A stretch of 64,000 nt of DNA, from NCBI GenBank assembly GCA_964007475.1, contig OZ023273.1, forward strand, positions 120,575,812 through 120,639,811. Direction: 5' to 3'. The position numbers were made by a program, and so were the translations under genes. This document shows positions 1 through 14,400 of this stretch, in pieces. The stretch comes from Hybos culiciformis. Its lineage: Eukaryota > Arthropoda > Insecta > Diptera > Hybotidae. Numbering within the stretch: the first letter of the stretch is position 1; each line of letters opens with the position of its first letter. The notes under the pieces are model-generated. The model saw only the letters and a list, made by a program, of their open reading frames with translations, was not told the DNA's origin and made no database searches.

Positions 1-3000
1 GTAAGGACTTTTTTGAGGCTCAGTGTGTGGATAAGATGAACTGGAATCGTAACTATCGCGTGAACTATAATTAGAAGATGTTTGATTTGATAAGGGACTC
101 TTTGCACGCGAGAAAGCGCTGAATGGTGATATGTGAAAACGTTCTGGTTTTTGCTTTTTGTTTGGGGGAAATCCTATTGGTTTTGAGGGGGTATTTTCTG
201 CTGAAGGAATATAATCAAAGTGGGTTTCTAAAGAAGATTTTCTGCCCGAAGAACCAGATTTTTGAAATGTTTCAGCGTCAACTAATTCAATAGAAGATTT
301 TCTCAAATCAACATTAGATTTTTTTTCTTCATTTCGACCGTCGATATCAACAAGCTCAAAACTGGAAGTCTGGTCTTCATAGCTGGTAGATTGGTATCGT
401 GATATGTCAAAGCTTGTATCTCGCGAGGAGAATCTCTCTTCAAAACTTGATTCACGATTTCTTTCTCCATCGACTATCTCAAAACTGTCACCACCTGAAT
501 CAAGCCTGTTCAAGTTAATAAAATCATTTTCAGTATCCACACCCGGACTTCTTAGATTCTCTAAGTAAGGTGATCTTGGAGGATCAAATGAGGAACGTCG
601 AGACGGCGGTTCAAACTCAATTGTTGGTAAAGTTAAGGGTATTGAATCTTTATTTTCTTCACTGTCTCCACTCTTTCCCAATTCTTTTCTTAATTCCATA
701 AGATTTACGTATATGGGTTCTGGTCTGATAGGTTTTATATATTGCTCTAAATCACTTTTAATTTGATCCGCACTGTCAGCAGTTATGTCAATTTCTTGTT
801 CCTCACTTATATGTGATTTAAACTCACGACTTGGTCCTCTTGATACTCTAGTTACAATAGTAGTTTGTGCGTTTTCATCTGACATAGCGACTATTTGTGA
901 TTTAAGTTTTTTCAATAAAATATTATCATCATTTTCTTTGGACAAATCATGTTTAATATAAGAATCACCTACCTTCTCGAACTTCACATTTTCTAATTCA
1001 AATGGTTCGATTGAAGATCTACCACTTTTTGTTATCTTTCTACCTACCTTTTCGGACTTGGAATCACTTTCTGTACCAGAAGCCTCATCGCCACTTGATT
1101 TTTTTTCCTTCTTTTTATCATCTGTACGAAGCAATTTTAAGGACATTTTGTTATTTAGTCCAAATTTCAGTGATATTTTCGGTTCAAATCCAACTTCGGA
1201 CATTTGTTTTGTTACTGCACTCTTTGCTGCATTACTTGCGGCTGCTGGACTCGCAGAAAACGTGCTCTGTCTAATAAGTGGACCACCACTTGATCCAGAT
1301 TCAGCTCGTGAAAAAGCTGCGGCAAATCTCCCTGTTCGGGTTGCAATTCTCTTTGAAGGTTTACGAACAAAAGCCAATATTTCTTTCATGACACTAGTTT
1401 TTTCTTTTTTCTCTGGAACTTCTTTTTCTCTATCTTCTTCCCTATCAATTTTATCAGCTTGTGCATCCAGAGAGATCTCAGTCGAAATGTTTGATGTTGC
1501 CATTTTTTCAACAATTTTGCAAGTTTCAAGTGGGTTAGACACCGTTATTGGTGGTATAGACATTGTTACTGATGTGTTCCGTTTCTCATTCATTGGAATT
1601 GCCGTAAATAAAGATATAGAGGTTCGCTTGTATGATGGCACAGATACTAATGGTCTTCCATTCACATCTTCGGAGTTCCCGTCTACATCATAACCACCTA
1701 CCTGAACATGAACTGTTGGACTTCTACTACGATATTCCCCAACTGGACTGCGCCGATCTTGAGTATGTACACTAAAAGTAGGGCTTCTTCGATCTGTCGG
1801 CGTACGAGCAGGACTTCTGGATTCAAAATTCAGTCCTGATTGCTCATTTGGACTTTTCATTCGATCTTGTAGTAAAAGTAGGGGACTACGTCTCCCTTGT
1901 GGACTGCGATCATTAAAATTAACTGGGCTTCTTCTTCCTTGATTCAAAATTAATGAACCAGTCATACTATTTTTTCGTCTATGAGAAGCTCTCAAAGTGC
2001 CCTGACGAGATAACGTAGTTGGTGTGGTCCGCTGGGAAAAACTTCCTGGACTTTTAGCATCTGGATGTGGTGAAATGGGACTTTTTGGAGCATTAGGGCT
2101 AAGGCTTTTATTAAAATCTTTTGTACTTAGAGTCAATGGCCCTTGGTTAGGTGATGTATTGTTTGGACTTCGGCGTTCAGAAGGGCTTCGACGGGTACGG
2201 AAACTCTGTGATTTAGCTTTTCTTATTTTAGGTATGTGCTTGGAATGGTGGGAATGGGGGCCGTTATGTTTATGTTAGTTGCTATTATGTGGACCAGTGG
2301 GATCGCCACTGCTGCCACTTGAACTTAATGTTGTGTTTGACCCGTAAGGATCCATTGAACTTTGAACTGACATCGATCTGCCTTGGTTCTGCCGAGCTCG
2401 CCGTACTCTGCTAGAATTGGGAGATAATTTCCCAGGATCGACACTTGCAGGATCTGCCTGAAAATATTAAATAAAGTATTTAAAGATGGAAAATTTTTAA
2501 ATAATTAGGTTTTCAATCAAATTCAAACCCTGTGTATTAATTAATATTTTAGTTTAAGTTTCTTGAGTTCAAGGACCAAGGGATTATTATCAATTTAATT
2601 TAAAAATTGTATTTGTTTGACCTATCTTATTTAAATTATTTTTTATATATTATATGTAGCCAAGTCTTATATTTTACTAATTCAAGTCCTGAATTTGGTA
2701 AAATATTTAATGTTTTTTCATACATTTATAACTGTAATCCTAATATTAAAAGTCTTATTGCATTGCCCTATGATTCATTAATAGGATCATTTATCTTATT
2801 AAAAATTTAAAAAATAAATTCATTATTATAACAATTTCCAATTTTGAAGAAAAGAATTAACATATTGAATAAATAAATTAAAATATAAAATTGTAGGTAA
2901 TAAGTCTGAACACTGTATTACTAATGCTTTTAACGAGACTTAAGCTTCCATTAAAAGCTTTACTCGTTGTTATATATTTTAATTAAATTTTGATTAGAAA

Positions 3001-6000
3001 ATTAAATAAAAAAATCATTGAAAGTTCTTCAATATGGACACATGACTTAGGGTCCATACCGCCATAATGACTTTATTTCTCATATGAAATAAAAATAATA
3101 ATGAAAAAACAGGCTTTCTGTCTCAAACTAAAAACAATTAACTACTTTATGTCCCTCTAATGGTACATGTGACCTTAAATCATGTTGCCCTTATATACCT
3201 TTTAATAAAAAAATTGATCCCTTGATTTCGAATATTTCCATAAAATAGAGAGTTAAAAACCTTGCACATAAAAACAAATTTTTTCGAAAACGCTTACCTG
3301 ATACGCTAAAGCATTCATAATGATTGAGTATGGCACCAAACCCAAAGGATGTATTTCTCTCATAAGGACATTAGCTGGAATCTTATGAAATTGAATGTAT
3401 TCAAGAAAATTTCCCAAAATTTCTTTCATATCAATGTTCTAAAACATTTAAAATGGAAAATTCTTATTAAGTGAATTCTTGATTTATATTAAAATAAAGC
3501 TTCATCCTTCTCTTTACTTACTGGATTATTATCAAAATATTTCTTGCTCCACATTAAAGCTGCTTGAAATTTAGTAAACTCATCCGCTCGTAATTCTTCA
3601 CGAGCTAATATCAAACGAACCACATGTTGCGGTAGGAGTGTAAAACTACCCAAATTTAGAACTTCATTTCCGTGCTCATCAACAAATTCTAAAACTTTTT
3701 GTACTAAACTTTTTGTACATTTGTACTGAATGTATCGTTCTGCTGATGCCAATAAAGCACAAACAGTATCCACATTAATACAACATTGAACAAAACCAGC
3801 GCATGACCTTCTGAGTTCTTCCAAACCATAATAATCAGCAGCATTCATTACTCCTAAAAAGTTGAAAAATTCGATTTTAAAAAATATAAGTTTTTAAAGA
3901 CGGATGTGTTCTAGTGAGTCAGTTCAGATTGTGAATAATGTTTGAAATCAAATTCTAAAAGTTCATTGAAAACTCTAAAGCCTGAATTATTTTTTTTCTT
4001 CTACGACTTTGTGAGAGGAGTTTATAATAAATAGATTTCTTAAGTTAATAAATATCTTCACAGTAGTCAATATAATAACTCATTATAACTTCAATGTTAA
4101 AATTAATAAAATAATTATGTTTTTCAATTTTCTCTTTATTGTTCGCACCCAAATATTATTTTTTTGTAGATCAGATCAATTGACTATATCGTTCAATTTG
4201 GGAATATACAATGCAATGCATTTATTTTTACTTGCCTAACAATGTTCTTGGTTGCAAGGTAACACATCCCGTATGAATGTACTCAATCAATTGCCGAAAT
4301 ACATCTGGTTCGAATTCTTCAATTATTAGCGTTTGATGTTGTTGACCTGCTGGCTGAAATAACAATAAAATAGAAAAGTTTTCACTATAAATGTTATTAA
4401 AAAAGTATACTTTTGTTTGCACTATGAGTTAAACACTTAATCTATTTAGCAAGGTGTCTCTTTAGTTATTGTAGAAAATGTTCTTGCACCTACAGATTAT
4501 TAAAATACAAATCTTTAATTCTATTTTTTTGAAAAGCACATATCCTCAAACCACGACAAGCTTTGCAAGTACATAGTACATACATAGTGCCTACTCAGGA
4601 ATTTTAGTACTTCACAACGGTTTTTGTATTGCACACTATGTTTATTGAATTCTTAATAAAGAATTAATAAATAAGTTTAATTTTGAAACTATAATATTTC
4701 ATTGTTCAAAATGGAACTAACTATTTTTCAATAATTTTTTAGAAAAATAACATCTATCGCAATGTTTAGTAGCTATTTTGTATTTTTGTAGGACAATCAT
4801 TTTTTTATAGGTTCAATTTGTATTAAAATCAATTAGAGCGACACTTTGCTATATGTATTTAATATTTTAGAACAAAGAATTGTAACACTCAATAGAAAAT
4901 GTGCCGAAATTATAAAAATTATTTAGATAAAATATTCGCCAGGCATATGAAATATTTTTCTAAACATTTAAGCAACGAAATTTTCTAATAACAGATAGGT
5001 AGGTATCGATGTATGTTTGTGTAGTGAGGATGTTGAAACACAAATATAAAATTAAAATAGTTTGTAAAAAATATTGTAATATTGAAAATTTTTAAGTGAA
5101 ATGTGGACTATTATATAAATTTGTAATTATAATTTAATTGCAAAAATTCTAGAAATTCAATTTATGTATGTAGATTGAAAAAACCAACTTGAGGAAGAAA
5201 TTAGATTTAATTTAAAGTCAAATTTTCTGTTTTCAGATAATAATTCGAGGAAGTCTGTTTACCACTTAAAAAAAATATTTTTCAACAAGCATCATGCCAT
5301 GAAGCAACGTCTTTTTTTTAATTTAAAATTTTGTTAAAAATGTGAATTTTGATATTAAAAAAATTAGGAAAAAATATGTTTATTTTGCCTTTTTTTTTAA
5401 TTTTTGAAAACAGATAAACAAAAAAATATATTTATAGTGAGTAAAGCCCTTAACATTTTTTAGGGTTTTATCTTTTAGATACTTCAATATTCAGACAAAC
5501 TATATAATTCAATAATAATCGCACATAAAAGTTAGAAACTAAAAAACTATGTACTGGAATTGGTTTAAAAATTTATGTCATTAATTTGTAACCATTACAA
5601 AGATCTAGTTTTATATATAATAGCGATACTGTCTCTTGTGTACATGTTTCTTTGTTAAATTGAATGCTGTGATTAATTTTTTTCTTGTTAGATTCTTAAA
5701 TTCTAAATGTTGTAAATTCAAATGTTAATATGTAATTATTATTCTATTTTATTAAAAAAAATCGTATTTAAATTATGTATAAAATATAAAAATTTTAGAC
5801 AAAATTTTTATTATTATTAAATTATTTTTAATACAATAGAATAAAGATTAAAAAAAGTTTAGAATAGAAATATTTGAATTGCTAGATTGTTTTTTTTTTA
5901 TTTAACATAATACGAAAAGTTAGAGGAATAGACTTTGATTATAATTCAGTTATTACCTCTGGAATTGGAGCCAATTGCTGGCTGAAACCAGTCCTCTAAA

Positions 6001-8471
6001 CACATAAAACATTTATTAAAAACCATCATATTATTAATTTTGTTTTCTTACAATTAAAAATTATCTGAATATTTTTCTAATATATTTAAATTTTGTTAAA
6101 TTTAATAACGAATATATAATAAATAATAAAGATAAATAGAGTAAAAATAATAATTCAGACGAGGCAAGCGAATCTCTTACAATGCGCTTCGCATAAAAAT
6201 CGCTAGAAAATATATATATGTATACTAAGAAGAAAAAAAAATAAAATTTTTTTATTGGAATTTTTTATTAACTTTTAAAAAAATGCGAAAATTTGATTGA
6301 ACATAATTTAATAATAGTTGAATTTCGAATTTAGGTATAATAAAAACAAAACACAGAAATCATGTGACATTTCATTTTTTCTAGTACGAACTCATTGATC
6401 CCGAGTGTGGTTAATATTGAAAAAGTAAATGATTATAAAATTTATAGGTACTTGAATAAAAAATAATCTAATCAGGATATAAACCAAAGTTTTTATTTCT
6501 AACATAAGAGTCAAAATATTCAGACAAGTATAATTTATTTTAGAAAATTTTTGTCATTCCATTATGGTGAAGAAAAAAATATATTTTTTCCAATTAGCTT
6601 GCATTTTGTATATTTTTACTGTCATATTCTATCAATTAACTTTTAAGGTATAGTTTTTTTTAATTAGCAAGCTTTCGGTGAAAATTTTCGGAAGCGATAT
6701 ATGTTAAAATAATTATAAAGAAGTTAAATAGGGTTTATTTAAATAAAAAAGTCTACAATGATTTAATATTAGACAAAATTAAGGAAAAGTAAATTAATTA
6801 TAAACATCACCAAACTAACATTCTTTGTTCATTGGGTTTGAATGAATATTTGGGAAAAACGTAATTGCAGTGCTCAGAATTACAATTGCACATTTGACAA
6901 AAATATCAAAATTAAACTTTACATAAGCTCTATATGAGCCGTTTATTTTGAAAGTGGTTTAAGTCAATTTTCCAAAAAAAAAAAGTTAATGATCACAATA
7001 AACACAATCCTATATATTCTTTTTATTTAAAAACAATTTTAGTCAAGTATCATTAAAATCGCATTGAAAATTAGCTTATGGAATTATTAATGTATGTAAA
7101 AATTCTTTTTAAGTATTCTTTTAATATATCAGTATCAGTAGGACGATTACAGCGTATTTAAATAATGTTTTTATATAATGTTTATAAAAGGTATTACATT
7201 TTATAATCTAACATGTTTAAGGTCATAAAAACATGAAAGCGACTTAATACCAGTTACCAATATTTTTAAATCAATTCAAACACAAACCTTTAAATATCTC
7301 AATACAAAAACAAATGGACTTAAACCACTATAAAAATAAACGGCTCATATTTGGTTTGAAGCTTGTAACGTTAGATCAACAAACTTTTACAAGCTCGAGT
7401 TTCTCCAAGATAAATTTATTCAGTACATTATCGTTCTGTTTTGCATTTTCTGAATTAAGAACTTTCAGATGTACGATTATGGCACCGAGCTCTGCAATTT
7501 CTTAGAGATTATTTTACATGCAAAAATCATAAAAAAAATATCAAAAATTAAGTCTGCTGATGATTCTTATATTTTGAATGTTTATATTATTAGAAGTTTC
7601 TTGTTTAAAAAAATAAAATAAAACTGTATATCTAAGAAAAAAAAATTATATAGCTATAATAGTTTTGAGTAAAATTTTAATAATTATTTCTTTTGCACAA
7701 TTTTTATCAAAATATTTTTTTTATGAAAATAATGCATAAAATTTCATTTAAGGCATTTTTAAATGAAAATGAAAAAAAAATTTTTTGTGGATTCATTTTT
7801 TCATTGATTGTTTTTGTTAAGGTAAAATTATGAACTAAATTTGTTAAATAAATTTACTTGAAAAGTGCAAAATAATGTCCAACTTAAAAAAAAAAAGAAG
7901 AATATTTTCAACACAAAAGAGGATTGTTTGGAAATTATTCAATATACGATCAACTTTTACAACTTCTCAAATGAGATTTTTTTTTATTATTTCTTATAAA
8001 AATTAAAAATGATTTTATTATGAAAAACATATAAAAAAAATTAGGTAATTACCTGTTGGGCTGCATTTTGCAGATTCAATAGTGGTTCAGAAGATCTCTT
8101 CAAAAATAATCGTAGTTTATTTTCTTTTGTGGACGTTTCACGTTTACGCTGTGGTGATGGAGCTGAATATAAAATTTTTGCAAAAACTCTGGATCTAGCT
8201 GCCAAAACAGCCTAAAATATTAAAATTCATTATTGTAAAATTAAAACATATCAAAATAAACGAATTTACAAGTTTTATTTATAAGTCTTAGAAAATGTAC
8301 CTTAACAGCACAAACTGGCTCCCTTGTATCGCCAACCAGGAAAGTAACATCACATAATTCCGGCATTGATGCCAAAAACTTCATATCGTCAGCAAGTCCT
8401 GTTTTGTTTTCAAATATTGAATAATCAGGCTCGGCGTCCGCCATCCCTGCTAATGTTAATACTTCTGGCAT
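1..8471 (-). CDS. gprs: Serine-enriched BTB-BACK protein (gprs orthologue), 3' end beyond window
   Basis: Seven coding exons read on the minus strand: 8471-8301, 8211-8053, 5995-5957, 4353-4236, 3853-3522, 3438-3298 and 2457-1 (continuing). All joins keep frame. The BTB fold spans about residues 30-165 (MPELCDVTFLVGD, AVLAARSRVFAKILY, EPDVFRQLIEYIHTGCVTL). A BACK-like region follows to about 320 (MNAADYYGLEELRR, ERYIQYKCTKSLVQKVLEF, LLPQHVVRLILAREELRADE). The last exon is a long serine-rich tail with many R-S-P and S-P motifs, likely phosphorylated. The ATG at 8471 lies 9 bases inside an exon with a good acceptor at 8481-8482; upstream exons should be non-coding. BTB-BACK proteins usually dimerise and often act as adaptors for cullin-3 ligases; the exact role of this family is not evident from sequence. 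Odd points are an in-frame TAA at 2275-2277 after codon 380 and a GC splice donor after the 4236 exon. Identification is strong; the tail product depends on how the TAA is handled. Confidence 0.9.
2275..2277 (-). other. In-frame TAA inside the last gprs exon
   Basis: The exon beginning at 2457 reads 60 sense codons (starting ADPASVDPGK, ending DPTGPHNSN) and then TAA followed by CAT. The same frame then stays open with no further stop to position 1, about 758 codons of clearly family-like sequence (PKIRKAKSQSFRTRRSP soon after). The stop would give a 380-residue BTB-BACK-only protein. The base after the stop is C, the most readthrough-permissive base at that position in known cases. Alternatives are a sequencing error, a null allele or an unrecognised splice. 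Confidence 0.85.
2458..3297 (-). other. Intron of gprs (no other content)
   Basis: AT-rich intron between the NALAYQ exon end (donor GTAAGC at 3297-3292) and the acceptor at 2458-2459. No repeat, coding segment or RNA was recognised in it. Confidence 0.8.
4234..4235 (-). other. Non-canonical GC splice donor (GC-AG intron) in gprs
   Basis: The exon ending at 4236 reads ...ACA TTG TTA G followed by GCAAGTAAAA. The next exon begins at 3853 after TTTTTAG with GA GTA ATG. Joining them gives T-L-L-G-V-M-N, the expected continuous BTB-to-BACK sequence. No GT donor nearby keeps that join. AG|GCAAGT is the usual strong context that compensates for a GC donor. Confidence 0.8.
4354..8052 (-). other. 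Two long gprs introns around a 39-base microexon
   Basis: Introns 8052-5996 and 5956-4354 flank the microexon 5995-5957, which encodes 13 residues (RTGFSQQLAPIPE) and keeps frame on both sides. The microexon matches the expected linker between the two halves of the BTB fold. The introns are AT-rich; short open frames there have no recognisable content. Confidence 0.75.
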
Positions 8472-8480
8472 TTGTTTTTT

Positions 8481-11400
8481 CTGGAAAAATTTATGTACAT
8501 AATTAAGATACTACTCTGTACAATTAACACTATTATACTTATACTTGTGTACATATTTTATAAATCTTTTTAATTATAATGAAAAAATTATTCAATTATA
8601 TACGTAAAACTTCATGCATACCAGGCAGTTTGGGCGGGCTTTAGAACATGCTTGGAATATACATAGTATTATATTTTTAATGATATACTTATTATTATTA
8701 CCTTATACTTTTGTTATTATGTTTTGGATTAATTGAGATTTAGCTGCAGTTTCGAGGTACAATCATTTATTTTTATCAAAAACATTTAGATAAATTTAAT
8801 ATTTTTATCATTTTTTATTGTATGATAGTCAAAAATATAATCTTCCTGTATTTCTACACGACTTTCAAATAAATAATTGTAAACACTTCTAATTTATATA
8901 ACCCGGAGATTTGTCATCTGTTCTGTGCTGTGTTGTTTAATGTATGTGTTGAATTTTTGTATCGAAATAATTAGAGTCAAATGTTCAATAATCAAGGTTT
9001 AAGTTGTACTGCTGTAGTAATATGTGGTTTAAACTTTTCAAGACAAGGTTATTAAGATCGAGATAACTTAGGTTGAATTGCGAATCCTTAAAATTTCTTA
9101 AAACAAAAATGTAGTTAGTTTTAAATTAGTTTATTAGGAAGCAACTTATGAGAAAAGTTTAAAATATTTTCAGTTTTTCAATGAATCGTGTAAAATTTGC
9201 GCAATCTCTTTCACTTTCATCCAAGCTAAAGCATAAATAAAATTTATATTTATATTAAATTTATATATTTAAGTTTTAATGAATTCTCCCTCGTACAAAA
9301 GTTCTCATTGTAGGCAGACAATACTGTTATTTATATTACAGCTGTTAAGAAGACCCAAGAATTTAAGTATAAAGATGAAATTTATTTTACAATTACGTAT
9401 TATGTTGAATCTTCATACACACACATTCTTGCATAAAAAATTTATTCAATAAAAATAAGGACATGGTTGTTTGATATTCGACCCAATTTTCATTTATTAA
9501 TAGAATGCAGGATGTTAAATTTAATCAAAAATATATTTTTTTATAAATTTTTTTTCTCAAAAAATCAATAATCTGCCTAAATTTGTATAATAAAATTTAT
9601 GAAATAAACGCAGTAAATAAAATATATATTCTGTATATATTTACATATACATAAGTGTACTAAACATACTTTATTCGACCTTAATTTATGGGTAACAGAA
9701 TTTTTATTTCTCATTTTGACATACACAAAAAAATATACAAACCTGTTGCAATGGACGACGATACTTTCAATCAGCTCCTTATTTATTTTTGTTTTTTAAA
9801 CAAAAACAAAATTAGGAGACTGATACAGACGGATCGATAATTTTGAAATAAAATATTTAATAGAAAAAAATTTCATTTTGATACATCAAAATAAAGTCCT
9901 TAAAAAATAAAATTTTAATTAAAAAAATATTTTTTTACAAAGTTTTTAATTTTTTTTTTTTTATAATTAGGGTATATTATATATAATATATTATATGAAT
10001 TTAATTGATAATAAAAAGTAATAAACATGGTAAATGAGAAAAAAAATTACACAAAAAATAATGCAAAAATATATATTTTGGATTCCAATTAATTTCTCGA
10101 AAAATATTTAACCAAATTTGAAGTTTCTCTATTGTAATGCACATTATTTTATCAAATTTAAAAGCATGGTAATTTAGGTTTTTATTCTTATAATTTAAAT
10201 ATTTTTGGTTTTCTTCTCTAAGTTCTATTATAGGGACTGTAAAATTCAAAGTTTATTGAACGAATTTTCTTTTTTAACACATTTTCACTTATATGGTATT
10301 CGGAAAAAATTCAAATCGTTGATTTTTTATATTTGATGAAATATTTTTCGATAGAATATTTAAGGATCTAGTTTTAAAAAAATTAATATGGTGGAATCAA
10401 GGTATACATAAATTGTGAAAAAAATTTTGAATGGAATTTTTATGTTCCCAAATTATTTAATTTATATAGTGTACAAATTTTTAATTTAGTGTAAAAAAAA
10501 CTTATTGAAATTAAATACTTTGTTTTTTAAATAAGCACACCAATTATTTTTAAATTAAATTTAAACTGTATTATTAAAATAAAATTAAATAAATTCTATT
10601 TTTTTTTTTTTATTTTGTGAAAATTTAACACTAACTTATTCGAAACTCTACATAAAAGAAACTGATAAAATTTTCTATCTGCTGAGGTATAGATAAATTT
10701 TCATGGAAAATTTTTTGATTTCCCGTGCGCATGGTGATTCATTTTTATGAAATCTGGAAAAAATCAATAATGTCGTAGCACGAATTCACAACAAAAGTTT
10801 CCAAAAGAATTTTATTTAGGTATGAGATGTTTGTTTACCAACAAATTGGGTTCTGAATTAGTTGCATATTCAACAGGTATGTAAATAAACAAAAAACATA
10901 TGATTTTCTTTTAACAACAAGTAGTTGTTTCTTTCCAATAAAAACAAATTTTACTTTGTTATCCATACATAAGTTTATTGGAATGAATGACGCAATTTAT
11001 TTATGAAACAAACTATTAAAATTTGGTAAAATATGCTGTTTGATTTTTAACTATATATTAACATCAAGTTTGAATACAATTTGAAAGAAAGTAAATATAT
11101 ATTTTATAGTATGTTTCACATCAAAAATTTAAAAAAAAAAACAGACTACATAAATGCTTATAATTTTGATCCTTTGAACTCAAAAATATGAGGAATCTTG
11201 TTCACTTTCATTTCGCAACAATGATATCATACGACTTGGGAATTAGAAGCTCTTTCAACTGTCTAAAAGTTGAAATTATGTCCACAAAAAATTTATATAA
11301 TTTAAAATTTTTAGAATTTTGTTGTCCGTTCTTTAGAGGAAAAGTTATATGGTCCTTGTTATTTTAATAAACTTGAAAAATTGTTTTTATGTATAAAAAT

Positions 11401-14400
11401 TAAATGAAAAGCTTTTTGTATCAAAATTTATGTTCAATAAAAACTTATATTTTAAACTATCTTAAAGTAATTTAAAAAAAAAATATCTTTTTATAGAAAA
11501 ACTTTTAATTGAGAAGTTAGTTTTTAGAAATTTTTAGGTATTTTGTGTTTTTTAAGTTGCTGTTTTCATTAACTAAAAAAACTAATGCATAAATGTTATT
11601 TGAAAAAAAAAGTTATTTAAAATACACACATGGTATTAAATATTTTTATTATTAAAAATATAATAAATAAAGAATGAGCTTTTGAACTAGAGTTGGTTTA
11701 ATAATTGCATGGCAATATTTTTAACAATTTTAAAAAACTTTTTGAATACTATTTTGTGAATTATATTTCCAAAGAAGTTGAATTTTTAATTTTAGTTAGC
11801 AAGATTAAATTGTTGCTTTACATCTATTAAAAAATTATGTTCCAGTAGGAATCCGACTATTTAATTTTAAAAGCTAAAAACTATGAAAGTAACATTATAT
11901 TTAAAAAATAATAATCCTATACTTACCGGATATTCCAAAAAAAAAGAAAATAAATTTGCTTGAATAATATTTCTTTGAGTCAGTACATCAGCTTGAAAGC
12001 TCTTCGAATTAATTATTATGAGCCTGAAACCTAAATTTGTATTTTAAAAAGATTTTGATTATAGTCCATAAGACACATTGTCGTGATATACTATTTTCCT
12101 TATATTATATTCCACAATTTTTTTTTATCAGAGGCAGGTTGAATATTTTGCTGCTTTTCATACGTTTAAGATATATACTTAAGTCGATTCAATCTAACGT
12201 TGTAGTTCTGATAAAAAATATATTTATGAAAATCTTATTGCAAAAATTTGTTCTATTTGGGCCCATGTAGCTTGAAGGTTATTCAACTAATTTAAATTGT
12301 TAAAAATAATAAATAAAAATTTATTGATAAAACAAACATGCCCAATCTGATCTAAAAATTTTCAATATTAACTAACTAGTAACGTATAATAGAAATTACT
12401 AATTCGCAAAATACTTGATTAAAAATGGTCTGAATCTCGGAACGATGGTATTATTTAACTTATGTTGAGTTATTTTCCGTTACACCTGTTCATAAAAATT
12501 ATATTAACATTTTAATTAAAATATCTCCTTTAAAAATGATTTGGCTCGTATATTTCTAGATTTTTTGGTTATAATTATACAAATATATACAATTTTCATA
12601 ATATTCTATGATGAAGGCACATTTTTTTTTTTAACAAAAATCCTTATAAATTAAATTTTGATTTCCACGAAGGAAAAATTTAACATAACAAAGATATTTG
12701 AAATTTTCTGTTCTAAATTTAATAATTATTCCTACCTTATTCACAAAAAATTGTCTTAGCTGTTTAACTTAAAATAATTTCTGTTACATAATTTGTAATA
12801 TCTTATGTTTAGCAATTTAATGTGTGGAATATCAAGGCAAAAATTTTTAATTCATTATTAGTTATTTAAAAAAAAATCTTTAAAACTAATTATATTACGA
12901 CCTACAAAAAATAAAACACAAAATTAGTGTGCTATAATTTTTTGTGACAATATTTTATCGCAACAATAATTTCGAATATTGATCAATGATCAAATATGAA
13001 TATAATGAATTTTGAAAAAAAAAAATTTACCTAAAAATTTTATTTGATTATTTTATTTTATTTTAACTGTAAGAAAGCTCTAAATATGACATACACTGAA
13101 TTTACAAATAAATTACTCCCTATTTTTTTACTCAAGATATAAATGATGTACCAGGTACCATTACAAAGAATATTGTTGTCTTCCCATTTTAGTTAAAAAA
13201 TGTAAAACAAAATTGAAAGACTTAATACTTTGAAAATTTTTAAGCTTCAAATATTTTTTTTAATAGAAAATACTGCGATTATTTTCAAATTATCATTTTA
13301 ATAGTTTTTCTTTAGGTAAACAAACCTTGTTATTCTTTGTAGTTACAATATATCAAACACGATTTTAATATACTTTTAATAAGATATATGAAAACTCATA
13401 AAGTAGGAGATGTCACACTGCGTTCTAAAAAAGGTTTTAAGTTTTGTATGAAAAAGTTGACGTAGTGGTAGGCATATTTCAGCATGGGTCACAAAATAAT
13501 TTGGTACATAAATTAAATTTTTTTGAAATTGAATATAAATGTTTGATATTTTTGTGGACGCTCATAGGAAATCAAAAATTTTAATTTTCAATGCTACCTC
13601 TCATAGTTTTTCATCTCTGATCTTATGTATATTTAGACGTAAATAGTTAATTTAGTTGAATATGGTTCGAAACTAGTAAAATCAATTACCTACTGTTTGT
13701 GAACAAATATTTCTAAAAATTAATATTTTACAGAGTCATACTCCGCTAATTGAAACAATATAATTAAATAAATAATCATTTTCTTTTAATTAAAAGATTA
13801 TTCTTATAATCTATTCTAAACACTATGTTTTCAAAATCACATAATGAATAATTATTATGACAAAGTTCATTACTTTAATTTTTTTTTATATTTACAAATT
13901 TTGCTACGAATTCGTTTTTTTTATAATAAAAAAGAACATATAAAACAGATAGCCTAACATATACCCTGAAATTTCACATCTCTAAATCTTTACAACGGAC
14001 GCAATTAAAAAAAAATTAATTGAATTTATGTTATCCTTTATCTCTTTTGACCAGAATATCAGATTATAAACAAATCTTATTATCAAGCATTAATAATTTA
14101 TTTGAACTTCTATAACACTAATATTTCCATCAAAAAATCTACACTGTACAATGAAGGTAATGTACAATGTAAACTCTACAAGTTAAATTTAAAACAAACA
14201 AGTCAAGCAAATTTTTTATAGATGATTTTTCATGCATTATTTATTTTGGGTGATATTTTATGTAGATGTACTAATTTTTTTTAATAAACCAATAGTTTAT
14301 GAAGGACCACAAATTTTTGACCACATTCCGTTGTTTTAGGCTTGGCCTGAGCATATACATCAAAATTGAAAATCAAAATCTCTCTCTTTATTTCGAATAT

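Noticed and set aside
1002..2278. Plus-strand open frames of 90, 211 and 84 codons
   Set aside because: They lie antisense to the long gprs exon, whose minus-strand frame has family-like SP-rich content.
8053..8211. Reading the gprs exon at 8301-8471 through to a stop at 8241
   Set aside because: The read-through adds HFLRLINKTCKFVYFDMF, unlike a BTB domain, whereas splicing at AAG|GTACAT to 8211 restores AVLAARSRVFAKILY.
10001..10249. 82-codon minus-strand frame
   Set aside because: Composition is that of random AT-rich DNA (Asn, Ile, Phe, Lys) and no domain or splice context supports it.
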